From Bradymonas sediminis (GTDB taxonomy: Bacteria; Myxococcota_A; Bradymonadia; Bradymonadales; Bradymonadaceae): a stretch of DNA of 64,000 bases. Made by a program: the position numbers and the translations under genes. The notes under the pieces are model-generated. The model was not told where the DNA came from, made no database searches, and saw nothing but the letters and a program-made list of their open reading frames with translations. This document shows positions 27,854 through 36,242 of this stretch, piece by piece. The first letter of the stretch is position 1. Every line of letters begins with the position of its first letter. The stretch lies in contig NZ_CP030032.1 in NCBI RefSeq assembly GCF_003258315.1, positions 2,705,804 through 2,769,803 of the forward strand, given 5' to 3'.

Positions 27854-28789
27854 CTATTCGATATTTGCGGCCTGCTCGCGCATTCGCTCGATCGTCGACT
27901 TCATGGCGATCACCAGGTCGGTGGCGCGCGCGGAGTTCGACTTGGAGCCCATCGTATTGGTCTCGCGAATCAGCTCTTGGAGGTAGAAGTCGAGGGTCTT
28001 TCCGTGCGGCTCCTGGGGGGTTTCCGCGGATTGAGAAGTCGCGGCCAGCAGCGCTTCAATCCGCCCAATATGGCTCTGCGCGCGCTGCAATTCTTCGCAG
28101 ATATCCGCCTTATCGGCGTAATACACAACTTCCTGGGCGAGTCGCTCTTCGTCGACCTCGCCGGCGTCAAAGTCGGCCATCACATCGCGAAGTCGCTCGC
28201 TTAGCCGCTCGCGAAACGCGCCAAGCTCTGCCGGCAATAGCGTCTCAAGCGCCTCAAGGTTCTGCGCGAGCACGACGAGATGTTCGCCCAGGTCGCGGGC
28301 AATCCCCTGGCCTTCGACCCGCCGGGCCTCGACCAACTCCGCGATGGCGCCGTCAATCGCCTGGCGAAGCGCCGGATTCTGCGGGTCAATCGTCGGCGTG
28401 TCGCCGTTGTCGCGAATCTCAAAATGCTGACGAAAAACAAGCACATCCCGAAGCTCGAGACCATCGCTGGAGCCCAAAAGTCCGTTATCCGCGCCGAGTT
28501 GACGCAACTCCTGGCAGACACTCTCGAACCGCGCGGGGTCGATGCGCTGCGCGCGCCCCTCACCTGCGGACTCATCGGCGATGATCTCCACGCGAACTTC
28601 GACCCGGCCGCGGTGCATGCGCTCACGGATCATCCCCAGAATTTCGGGCTCAAGGCAGGCGCAGGCGCGCGGAAGCACCAGCCGGGAGTCGAGCCCCCGG
28701 TGGTTTACGCTGCGCGCCTCGACGCTGATCACCCAGCCCTCGGCGCGGGTGGAGAGGCTCGCGTAGCCGGTCATGCTATGAATGGGCAT
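27854..28789 (-). CDS. yicC: YicC/YloC family protein (endoribonuclease)
   Basis: The 311-residue protein has both family signatures: the N-terminal SMTGYAS with EARSVNHRGLD, and the C-terminal block ending in a TNTMGSKSNSA motif followed by the MKSTIERMREQ helix. YicC-family proteins have been reported to be RNases, with E. coli YicC involved in small-RNA turnover. It lies directly upstream of gmk, 110 bases apart, and downstream of tatA. Slightly longer than E. coli YicC (287 residues), the extra residues being in the middle. Confidence 0.93.
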   Translation of the reverse strand: MPIHSMTGYASLSTRAEGWVISVEARSVNHRGLDSRLVLPRACACLEPEILGMIRERMHRGRVEVRVEIIADESAGEGRAQRIDPARFESVCQELRQLGADNGLLGSSDGLELRDVLVFRQHFEIRDNGDTPTIDPQNPALRQAIDGAIAELVEARRVEGQGIARDLGEHLVVLAQNLEALETLLPAELGAFRERLSERLRDVMADFDAGEVDEERLAQEVVYYADKADICEELQRAQSHIGRIEALLAATSQSAETPQEPHGKTLDFYLQELIRETNTMGSKSNSARATDLVIAMKSTIERMREQAANIE

Positions 28790-28890
28790 TTGCTCGGCTC
28801 GTCACACAAGTTTGTTGCTAAAAGACGACTTTGATGACGCGGCGAGAGTACGCTGCGGCATTGATGCAGGCAAAAACGGCCTGGGCCGAA

Positions 28891-29133
28891 TTACGCCATT
28901 TTCGACGTCTTGGTGCGCTCGTCGGCCTTCGTGTCGATGACACGATCGCCCTCGAGCAACTCAGGCTCGGATTTTTTGACGCTCGGCTCTTCGTCTTCTT
29001 CTTTGCCGTTAATGCCGTCTTTGAAGCTCTTGACGCCCGAGCCAAGCATCTTGGCGACCTGCGGGAGTTTGCCAACCCCAAAGAGCATCAAAACAATGAC
29101 AAGAATAATAACTAGTTCAGGGGTACCGATCAT
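28891..29133 (-). CDS. tatA: twin-arginine translocase subunit TatA
   Basis: The 80-residue protein has one N-terminal membrane helix (about 5-21), the FGVGKLPQVAK hinge with FGxxKLP, an amphipathic helix, and a highly charged tail. TatA oligomers form the pore through which folded proteins cross the cytoplasmic membrane. A Glu at position 6 agrees with TatA. The ribosome site ggagaacgcaa precedes the ATG. tatB and tatC are not in this window, so they must lie elsewhere or TatA here serves as a TatA/E paralogue. Confidence 0.92.
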   Translation of the reverse strand: MIGTPELVIILVIVLMLFGVGKLPQVAKMLGSGVKSFKDGINGKEEDEEPSVKKSEPELLEGDRVIDTKADERTKTSKMA

Positions 29134-29166
29134 TTGCGTTCTCCTAAATAAGGTGATGCCAGGCGG

Positions 29167-29979
29167 TCAGTCTAAATCCGACGTCGAATCGTGTTCTCCA
29201 GCGTCAACTGCAGCTTCCAACTTCATCAGCGCGCGTTGGGCAGCTTGCTGTTCGGCGACTTTTTTGGAGCGCCCTTTTCCGCTGCCAATCGACACCGAGT
29301 CAACAAATACTTCTGCGACGAACTCCCGCGCGTGCGCCGGGCCACTCTCGCCAATGATGCGATACTCGGGCTGCACGGCCTTGTCACGCTGAATTACGGT
29401 CTGAAGGCGACTTTTATAGTCCTCGGGAGCCGCGCCCTGGCGCACATCGGCGAGCGCGTTGCCCAGATGAGCCACCACCACGGCGTGGGCGGCGTCGAGA
29501 CCGCCGTCCAAATAAATCGCCGCCAAGAGGGCCTCGAAGGCGTCGGCCAGCAGACTGTCTTTATCACGCCCGCCCGAATCGTGCTCGCCGCGTCCCAGGC
29601 GAAGGAATTTGCCCAGGTCGATATGTCGCGCAGCGGCGGCCAGCGATGGCTCACAGACAATCTGCGCCTGCCGGGTCGACAGCGCCCCTTCTTGAACCTG
29701 GCGATCGCGCCGAAAAAGCTCATGCGACACGATGACGCCGAGGACCGCGTCGCCCAAAAACTCAAGGCGTTGATTATCTCCGCCGACCGCCGCAACCGCC
29801 GCCGCCCCCTTGCCCTGCGTCGCTTCGTTGACGAAGGAGCGGTGCGTCAGCGCGCGCACCAGCAGCTCAAGCTGCCGAAACTCGTAGCCCACGCGCTCCT
29901 GGAGTTGCGCCCAACAGGCGTCGTCTTTGCCCCGAAGCGCCTCGGCCTCTCTCTCTTTATCCATGCTCGCTGCACTCAT
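29167..29979 (-). CDS. rnc: ribonuclease III
   Basis: The 270-residue protein has the RNase III signature NQRLEFLGDAVL at 69-80 (E73 and D77 acidic cluster), the second acidic motif DAFEALLAAIYLDGG, and a C-terminal double-stranded RNA-binding domain (about 190-258, with GSGKGRSKKVAEQQAA). It processes rRNA precursors and other structured RNAs. The N-terminus is extended by about 20 charged residues, and the dsRBD is followed by a short acidic tail. It starts 3 bases after the mnmA stop, so the two are cotranscribed. Confidence 0.95.
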   Translation of the reverse strand: MSAASMDKEREAEALRGKDDACWAQLQERVGYEFRQLELLVRALTHRSFVNEATQGKGAAAVAAVGGDNQRLEFLGDAVLGVIVSHELFRRDRQVQEGALSTRQAQIVCEPSLAAAARHIDLGKFLRLGRGEHDSGGRDKDSLLADAFEALLAAIYLDGGLDAAHAVVVAHLGNALADVRQGAAPEDYKSRLQTVIQRDKAVQPEYRIIGESGPAHAREFVAEVFVDSVSIGSGKGRSKKVAEQQAAQRALMKLEAAVDAGEHDSTSDLD

Positions 29980-29982
29980 AAA

Positions 29983-31218
29983 TTACCCACGCGTTTCGCC
30001 AATCCAACCACCGCCCAGAACTTCGTCGCCGCGATAGAATACCGCGGCCTGCCCCGGCGACACCGCGCCCTGCGGGTCTAAAAACTCGACCGTCGCGATC
30101 GTCGGGTCATCGCCGACCGTCACCATCGCGGGCACCGGCGAGGCGTGATAGCGCGTTTTCACCGTACATTCAAAAGAGCGCGGCGGACGCTCAAAGCTCA
30201 GCCAATTGCAGCGATCGGCGACCAGGGCGGTGCTGAACGCGCTGCCCTTGGGCCCCACGACCACCGTGCCATCGGAGGGGCGGATCGAGTGGACAAAGAG
30301 CGGCTCATTATAGCTCACGCCGAGCCCGCGTCGCTGGCCGACCGTGAAGTTGTGGATGCCGTCGTGCTCGCCGAGCACCTCGCCGCTGGGCAGGACGATC
30401 TTGCCGGGCTGGATCTTCTCTTTGCCCAGGCGCTCGGCCACGAAGTCCTTATAATCGCCGCCGGCGACGAAACAAATATCGTGGCTCTCGGGCTTGTCGG
30501 CCGTCTCGATATCGAGGCGATGCGCCTCGGCGCGCACCTCGTCTTTCTCCAGACCGCCCAGCGGGAAGATGATCCGATTAAGGGCCTCGCGCGGGATGCC
30601 GAAGAGGAAATAGGACTGGTCTTTGGTCCGATCGACGCCCATGCGCATCACCGGGTGCTCGCCGCTTCGGTCGATGCGGGCATAATGACCGGTCGCCAAA
30701 AAGGTCGCGCCCAGCGCCAACGAGCGCTTCAGCAGGATGTCGAATTTCAGGTGATTATTGCAGGCCACGCAGGGGTTGGGCGTGCGGCCATAGCGGTATT
30801 CGTCGATAAAATAATCGATGACCCGCTCTTTAAATGCGTCCTGATAATTCGCCACATAAAACGGAATCCCCAGCGAACTTGCCACCGTGCGCGCGTCGAA
30901 AAGATCGTCGGGCGAGCAGCAGCTCTTGGTATAATTCTCCTGGGGCGTCGCGTAGAGGCGCATCGAGATGCCGACCGCGTCGTAGCCCGCCTCGGCCAGC
31001 AGCGCGGCGGCCACCGAGCTGTCGACGCCGCCGCTCATCGCCACGACCACGCGGCCCTCGACGGCGCCGCTTATCGCGGTGTCATCGTCGAGCATCGGAG
31101 GAAGATCGACCGCGCAATGCGCGCCGGTTTTCGGGGCGTTCTTTTTAAGCAGCGCCTCGGCCCCTTCGGGCTTCCAATTGGCGGGCTTATTGATGCTGAT
31201 TTTGTCCGAAACCGACAT
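29983..31218 (-). CDS. mnmA: tRNA-specific 2-thiouridylase MnmA
   Basis: The 411-residue protein thiolates U34 of tRNA-Lys, -Glu and -Gln. It has the PP-loop SGGVDSSVAA near residue 62, the NPCVACN motif with the first catalytic Cys, and SHDICFVAGGDY with the second, persulfide-bearing Cys. The C-terminal beta-barrel domain is present. It differs from most MnmA proteins in an N-terminal extension of about 55 residues that is polar and not conserved. The start at 31218 has a good site (ggagagaaat). It sits downstream of a cysteine desulfurase gene and directly upstream of rnc; the desulfurase is a natural sulfur donor. Confidence 0.94.
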   Translation of the reverse strand: MSVSDKISINKPANWKPEGAEALLKKNAPKTGAHCAVDLPPMLDDDTAISGAVEGRVVVAMSGGVDSSVAAALLAEAGYDAVGISMRLYATPQENYTKSCCSPDDLFDARTVASSLGIPFYVANYQDAFKERVIDYFIDEYRYGRTPNPCVACNNHLKFDILLKRSLALGATFLATGHYARIDRSGEHPVMRMGVDRTKDQSYFLFGIPREALNRIIFPLGGLEKDEVRAEAHRLDIETADKPESHDICFVAGGDYKDFVAERLGKEKIQPGKIVLPSGEVLGEHDGIHNFTVGQRRGLGVSYNEPLFVHSIRPSDGTVVVGPKGSAFSTALVADRCNWLSFERPPRSFECTVKTRYHASPVPAMVTVGDDPTIATVEFLDPQGAVSPGQAAVFYRGDEVLGGGWIGETRG

Positions 31219-31438
31219 GGTATTTCTCTCCAAACTGATACGGATGCGATATGCAACGATTTGACTGATTTGCGGGAGGATACTCGGGGCGAAGGCGCCG
31301 CGCGCGGCCCCTCAATTTCACGCCGAGGCAGGATACGCAAGCGCGAAATCACCTCGCCAAGATCCGGCAAACCCTAGCGCCCCGCGCGCGATTCGTAAAT
31401 ACTGCCCGAGAAACCTAAACGATTGCAAATGCTCAGGT

Positions 31439-32620
31439 TTAACCCTGCGCGGCGTAGCCGCTCAGGCGGGTGACGAGCACGCCGACGCGCTTGGCCGCCT
31501 CGACCAGATCCTCCTCAGGGGTCGACGGCCCGAAGCTAAACCGCACCGATCGCCGGGCGTCGCGCTCCTCAAAGCCCATCGCCAGCACCACGTGACTCGG
31601 CTCCAGGGAGCCCGCCGTGCAGGCCGACCCGCTCGACGCCGACACCCCTTCGAGGTCCAGCGCGAGCAGCAGATCTTCGCCGTCGATGCCCTTGAACGCG
31701 ACGTTCAAGGTATTGGGAAGATGATTCTCCAGGTCGCCGCGCAGCTCGTACTCGATTGATTGCTCGGCCAACGCCTCCAAAAAGACCGCCCGCTTTTTGC
31801 GCAGCGCCTCGCCCCACGCCTCGCCCTGCTCGGCCAGGGCTTTGAGCGCCCCGCTCAAACCCGCGGCGGCCGGCACATTCTCGGTGCCCGGGCGTCGCCC
31901 GCGCTCCTGATGCCCGCCGGCGAGGGTCGCCTCAATTTTAAGGCCCTCACGCGCGACGATCGCGCCGATTCCCTTCGGGCCGCCCATCTTATGAAAAGAC
32001 AGCGCCATCAGATCAACACCCGCCGCCTCAAAGTCGACCGGCACCCGCCCGAGGGCCTGGGTCGCGTCGACATGCAAAAGCGCGCCGAACTCGTGGACGA
32101 GCGCGGCGATCTCATCGATCGGGTAGACATTGCCAACTTCGTTATTGGCCCACATCACGCTGACCATCGTGGGCGAGGCGAGCTGCGAATCTTCGGCCGC
32201 AGCCTCGACAAAGCGCGCGCGCAGCCACGCCAGGTCCAGACGTCCGCGCGAGTCCACCGGCCACACCACGCAGGGCACCTCTTTTTGGCCGAGCTCGCGC
32301 ACGACCTCCATCACCGAGGGATGCTCCACGGCGCTCGACACCAGCGACGGCCGCGCATGCTCCACGATATGATGGCGAAGCACCTGATTATTGCTCTCGG
32401 TCGCCCCGCCCGTCAGCACCACCGACTGAGCCTTGGCGCCCACGGCCGTGGCCACCGCGCGCCTGGCCCGCTCGATCACGGTGCGCGCGACCTGCCCCTC
32501 GTGATGCACGCTCGACGCGTTGCCATGCACGCCCGAGAGCGCCTCGATCATCGCATCACGGGCTTCGGGGAGCATCGGTGCGGTCGCGTTCCAATCTAGA
32601 TAAATACGTTTCACGTCCAT
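31439..32620 (-). CDS. cysteine desulfurase, NifS/IscS type
   Basis: The 393-residue protein is a PLP-dependent cysteine desulfurase, moving sulfur from cysteine to acceptor proteins. The PLP lysine lies in SFHKMGGPKG, the cofactor His in SAVEHPSV, and the persulfide Cys in SGSACTAGSLEPSH, on a loop typical of group I enzymes. Other hallmarks are the first strand YLDWNATAP and GTENVP. It lies 220 bases upstream of mnmA on the same strand, supporting a dedicated role in tRNA thiolation, though it could also serve iron-sulfur cluster assembly. No IscU or SufB genes are nearby. Confidence 0.93.
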   Translation of the reverse strand: MDVKRIYLDWNATAPMLPEARDAMIEALSGVHGNASSVHHEGQVARTVIERARRAVATAVGAKAQSVVLTGGATESNNQVLRHHIVEHARPSLVSSAVEHPSVMEVVRELGQKEVPCVVWPVDSRGRLDLAWLRARFVEAAAEDSQLASPTMVSVMWANNEVGNVYPIDEIAALVHEFGALLHVDATQALGRVPVDFEAAGVDLMALSFHKMGGPKGIGAIVAREGLKIEATLAGGHQERGRRPGTENVPAAAGLSGALKALAEQGEAWGEALRKKRAVFLEALAEQSIEYELRGDLENHLPNTLNVAFKGIDGEDLLLALDLEGVSASSGSACTAGSLEPSHVVLAMGFEERDARRSVRFSFGPSTPEEDLVEAAKRVGVLVTRLSGYAAQG

Positions 32621-32974
32621 CCTCTCAACGGGTCGTTACTCGCCGCGGGATCTTCTTAAGCGGGTCGCTTCATTTGGTGGCCACTGATTCGCCGGCGCCT
32701 CGATGGGCGTTTGATAAAACCCGCGCCTGCGCCTGCAGTGGTTGCCCCAGCGACATGCGTTCTGTCAAATGCGGCCGACATTAGCGCCCCCCTGGCGACC
32801 CATCGCAGCCAATCTTCTCGCTCTTTGCGATGATCGCCTTAAATTTAATCGTGTTCGCCGCGCGCGTTGACCATTCGACGGGCTGCGGCGCGCGCTATTG
32901 GAGCAACTCCGGGTTCTAAATCATTCGCGAAGCCGTGTTATTTCCGCCCCGAATCACCCATGAGGCCGGATGCC
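32621..32974. other. divergent intergenic region
   Basis: Promoter region for the desulfurase operon (minus) and the arrestin-fold gene (plus). A frame from 32867 reads into the arrestin gene, but the family fold begins at about 32975. No convincing operator or RNA was found. Confidence 0.45.
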
Positions 32975-34129
32975 ATGATGAATACATGCACAGTGCGGAT
33001 CGACCTCGATCACGACGCCCCGGGCACCGACGCCGCCGCGCCGGTCTATACGCCGGAGGATAAACTGGTGGGGACCGCGATTATCACGGTGCTTGAGCCG
33101 CAGCGCGATGTGCGCGTGGTGCTCACTCGCAAGTGGATTTCGCAGGCGCATCATACCCAGTCGTCTGGCGGCGAAGATGTGATCTTGCTCTTTGAGGGCG
33201 ACTGGCTCGAGCCGAATACCCACCGATTCCCCTTCATCTTCCACATACCGCCGGGCCCCTATTCCTATCACGGCCACCTCCTCGACGTGGATTGGGTGCT
33301 GGAAGCACGCGTCGAGAACGCGAGCGAGGCGCTGCTTTGCGAGCAGCGCAAATTCATCCTCGAGGCCAGCGGCAACGAGCGAGAGTTTATCCGCGGCGAC
33401 CTGATGCCCGAGGCGTTGCGCGCCGCAGATCTTAAAAAACACTCGCGCCGCGCCCTCCAGTGGGTCGCCACGATGCTCCTATTATTGGTGGGCATCGCCC
33501 TACTCTATCCGAACGTCGCCGCGATTTCCGGGGCGCATTGGTCAACGCTTTTGGGGGGATTGGCGGCGATAATCCTCGCGGCCTATCTGGCCCGACGCAC
33601 GCTGCGCCGCGGGGATTCCGCGCCCAATACAGGATGGAGCATCTTGCCGGTGCGAAGCGACTATGAGGCCGAACCCGGCGACAGCGTCTCCTTTGTGGTC
33701 GAGTTAAAGCCCAACTTTAAGACCTCGACGCGCAGGGTGACCGCGTCGCTTCGCGGCGTCGAACAAATCTGGAAAAACCGCAAAATGCCCGCCGAAGCAA
33801 GCGACGCCCCCCACGCCTCCGCCTCGCCGGAGGCCGCCAATGATGCCCCTCAGGTCGAGCGCCACCACTTCTTCGAGGAACCGGTTAAGATTGAGCCGAT
33901 GGACGCTCAGGACCCCGAGAAGCACTCAAAGAATACCTACCGCGTGCGCTTTCGCGTGCCCTCCGACGCCCCCTATTCGTTCTATTGCCCCAGCGCCTCG
34001 GTCACCTGGGCGATTGAAGTCCACGTCGATGTGGGCAGTTGGCCGGATTGGCGCCGCGACTTCCCGATCATCGTTCGCCCCAATATTGACGGCGAAAAAG
34101 GCGCTTCCCCGACCGCCCTGCGCTCCTAA
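32975..34129 (+). CDS. arrestin-fold membrane protein
   Basis: From the ATG at 32975 the product has 384 residues. An N-terminal beta-sandwich (about 5-132) has the arrestin N-domain look: YTPEDKLVGTA, RKWISQAHH, EGDWLEPNTHRFPF, and IPPGPYSYHGHLLDVDW. Two membrane helices (161-178, 189-206) follow, then a second beta-sandwich (about 222-375) like an arrestin C-domain, with a His/Ala/Glu-rich insert around residues 265-290. Arrestin-like proteins bind membrane receptors or act as scaffolds; bacterial members are known (Spo0M-like) but their roles are mostly unknown. The split by a membrane hairpin places both halves on the same side of the membrane. Confidence 0.7.
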   Translation: MMNTCTVRIDLDHDAPGTDAAAPVYTPEDKLVGTAIITVLEPQRDVRVVLTRKWISQAHHTQSSGGEDVILLFEGDWLEPNTHRFPFIFHIPPGPYSYHGHLLDVDWVLEARVENASEALLCEQRKFILEASGNEREFIRGDLMPEALRAADLKKHSRRALQWVATMLLLLVGIALLYPNVAAISGAHWSTLLGGLAAIILAAYLARRTLRRGDSAPNTGWSILPVRSDYEAEPGDSVSFVVELKPNFKTSTRRVTASLRGVEQIWKNRKMPAEASDAPHASASPEAANDAPQVERHHFFEEPVKIEPMDAQDPEKHSKNTYRVRFRVPSDAPYSFYCPSASVTWAIEVHVDVGSWPDWRRDFPIIVRPNIDGEKGASPTALRS

Positions 34130-34222
34130 ACCCGCGTAAACCTCCGGGCCCAACCCCACCAAAAGCCCAGCAAAAACCCAGTAAAAACAATTATTTGTCG
34201 TTTTTTTCATCTTTTTTTGACG

Positions 34223-34250
34223 AAAAACCCCTCGATAGGGGCATTTTTTT
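34223..34250 (+). terminator. possible terminator
   Basis: A short stem cccc/gggg (34228-34231 with 34238-34241) is flanked by A's and seven T's (34244-34250). Located downstream of the arrestin-fold gene. The stem is short, so confidence is low. Confidence 0.35.
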
Positions 34251-34309
34251 GCCCAAAACCCCGCTGCAATTACAGCCAGGCTGCATAAATCCGCTATTTG
34301 CAAACACAC

Positions 34310-34337
34310 TTGACGTATAAAAAAGATTCTTTAACAT
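34310..34337 (+). promoter_or_regulatory. candidate sigma-70-type promoter
   Basis: TTGACG at 34310-34315 is followed after 16 bases by TAACAT (34332-34337), a fair -35/-10 pair upstream of the GH18-like lipoprotein gene. Confidence 0.4.
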
Positions 34338-34353
34338 CGCTCGACCTGAAGAG

Positions 34354-34376
34354 AAATCAACATAACACGTTGATTT
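34354..34376 (+). promoter_or_regulatory. 8-bp inverted repeat, possible operator
   Basis: AAATCAAC (34354-34361) and GTTGATTT (34369-34376) are perfect inverted copies separated by 7 bases, sitting just downstream of the candidate promoter and about 90 bases ahead of the start. The layout fits a dimeric regulator or an mRNA hairpin. Confidence 0.4.
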
Positions 34377-34466
34377 ATAACAACTTTTCAGAAAAGCGAA
34401 TCGATAGTCGATTCAAAAAATCACATAACATTCCGGGACGTTTCCGGCATACATAAGTAGTACGGC

Positions 34467-35888
34467 ATGACGATGAATTCACGAGCCTCGCTCAATAAAT
34501 CGTTGCTTTATATCGCCCTCATCACATTCACTATTTTGGCCAACGCCTGTGGAGACGCCGCAGACTCGCCATATTTAGAAGACGATGAAAACAGCACGAA
34601 CCTCGGCGGAGACTTCCAATCGCCGGGAATCCAGAACTACGGGGACAACACTCCGATCAGTACCGGAAAATACTCAACCGACGACCTGATCGAACGCGAG
34701 AAGGCCGCCAAAGCAGAGAACCCAGACGCTGCGACGCCCCCGGCGAGTGACACACCGCCCGCGAGCGACCCGGCGCCTTCGACAGACACGCCCCCCGCAA
34801 GTGACCCCGCGCCCGCTGATGCGACCCCTCCGGCCGATGACCCCGCGCCGACACCGCCAGCGTCGAATAGCGTGAGTTCCACGGACTTTTTGAGCAAATC
34901 GACCACCCGCGCGATGTGGGTGTGGAACGAAAATCCCAACGCGCAGCAGCTTCTGGAGAATACCGGTGGCGCCCAGGACGAGCTCTTCGCTTTCCTGGCC
35001 ACCCCGCACGGCCAGGCCAATCGCGCGATTAACCGCCTCTTCTTCGAAGCCCGTGGCTATTCGAACGAGAACCGCTTCGAGAGCGTGCGCACGCCGACCT
35101 ATGACCCGATCAAGACCGCCGCGGACCAGCAGAATATGCGCAGCTTCCTGGCGCGCGCTCACGCCCAGGGCGTGGCAGTTGAGTACCTCGACGGCCAGGC
35201 TATTTGGGTCGCCAGTGACGCGAACGCCCAGGCGCCCAAAGATATCTGCCGCGACGTGATCGCCTTTAATAAGACGACCACCAACGTCGCCGAGCGCTTC
35301 GACGGCATCCACCTGGATATCGAACCGCACACTGTCCAGAGCGGCTCGTACGCCGGCGTCTGGTGGGAGAACCGACTTCCCGGCGGGTATAACGCCGAGT
35401 GGACCGCGCGCTGGAAGGATATCCTGAACTCCTGCCGCCAGCAGATCGAGAGCTATGTCGCCGAAACCGGCCACCGCATCACCCTCTCCTCTGACCTTGG
35501 CACCGACTACGCGCATTATAACGCGCCGATCCTGGAGTTCCTCAACCGCAGCGGCGGCCCGTTGGACTACCTGACGATCATGAACTATTTCGACAACCGC
35601 CCGAATAGCCAGGGACAGCCGAGCTATTTCCACGGCGATAACTCCGAGGGCGAAGTAGTCGGCGGCGTCGTCCAGAACCTCGCCGCGTGGAGTCAGTTGC
35701 CGCTGCTCTTCGCCATGGAGACCGGCCCCGAGAGCATCGCCTCGGACGCCCAATCCTTCTACCAGGAGGGTTATGGCGCGCTCTATGCCACCGTCGACAC
35801 CCTGCTCGCGAATTACGCGTCGGACCGCAATATCGGCGTCGGTTTTCACCACTACTCCCCGCAGAGCTATCGCGATATGAAGCCCTAA
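34467..35888 (+). CDS. lipoprotein with GH18-like TIM-barrel domain
   Basis: The 473-residue product has a lipobox LANAC, then about 110 residues of low complexity: a Pro/Ala/Asp/Ser-rich linker with repeats like PPASDPAP (about 90-130). The rest looks like a GH18-type TIM barrel: DGIHLDIE, with D279, D284 and E286, resembles the DxxDxDxE catalytic motif, and LTIMNYFD matches the following strand. Family members hydrolyse chitin or peptidoglycan-like glycans, or are inactive lectins. The Asp-to-Asp spacing differs slightly from the canonical pattern, so activity is not certain. It has its own strong terminator. Confidence 0.7.
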   Translation: MTMNSRASLNKSLLYIALITFTILANACGDAADSPYLEDDENSTNLGGDFQSPGIQNYGDNTPISTGKYSTDDLIEREKAAKAENPDAATPPASDTPPASDPAPSTDTPPASDPAPADATPPADDPAPTPPASNSVSSTDFLSKSTTRAMWVWNENPNAQQLLENTGGAQDELFAFLATPHGQANRAINRLFFEARGYSNENRFESVRTPTYDPIKTAADQQNMRSFLARAHAQGVAVEYLDGQAIWVASDANAQAPKDICRDVIAFNKTTTNVAERFDGIHLDIEPHTVQSGSYAGVWWENRLPGGYNAEWTARWKDILNSCRQQIESYVAETGHRITLSSDLGTDYAHYNAPILEFLNRSGGPLDYLTIMNYFDNRPNSQGQPSYFHGDNSEGEVVGGVVQNLAAWSQLPLLFAMETGPESIASDAQSFYQEGYGALYATVDTLLANYASDRNIGVGFHHYSPQSYRDMKP

Positions 35889-36242
35889 GTACTTAGGCAT
35901 CGCTTAGTCTCGCGATTCAATCGAGCCCGCCCGGAAAGTAAATTTCCGGGCGGGCTTTTTCGTCGATAGGCGGCCCTGGCAGTAGAGGCATCTTCCCTAT
36001 TCGGGTCGGTCGGTTTAGTTTCCTGATATTATCGCCACCCATTGGAGTATCGATTAGCCAATATGGATATACCCTACTCCCGCGCCGACGCGCGTCATCG
36101 CTCCCACAGCAGCCAGACAGCAGCGGCGACGCGCAGTGAAATGCTGGCACGCATCATGCACTACGCAGCACCATGCCAACGCGCATTCGGATAATTGGAT
36201 AGTTTTCGGCAATCCGCCGCGTAAACCACCGAGGAGATTAAA
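35889..36242. other. intergenic region
   Basis: After the terminator nothing coding is seen up to the next lipoprotein gene. An AGGAG ribosome site ends the region. No RNA or repeat was recognised. Confidence 0.5.
35924..35960 (+). terminator. rho-independent terminator
   Basis: A 14-bp perfect stem (35924-35937 with 35943-35956) followed by five T's. It ends the GH18-like lipoprotein gene. Confidence 0.88.

Larger units (their letters stand above)
34130..34466. other. AT-rich intergenic region with promoter-like signals
   Basis: The stretch is markedly more AT-rich than its surroundings, with several T-runs at 34186-34250. It holds the weak terminator above, a candidate promoter and an 8-bp inverted repeat (both listed). 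No coding region was seen. Confidence 0.5.

Noticed and set aside
30145-31377. Plus-strand frame of 410 codons opposite mnmA
   Set aside because: mnmA carries both catalytic Cys motifs; the plus frame is a shadow.
34674-35900. Minus-strand frame of 408 codons opposite the GH18-like lipoprotein
   Set aside because: The plus strand carries the DGIHLDIE motif and a terminator in the right place; the minus frame is a shadow.
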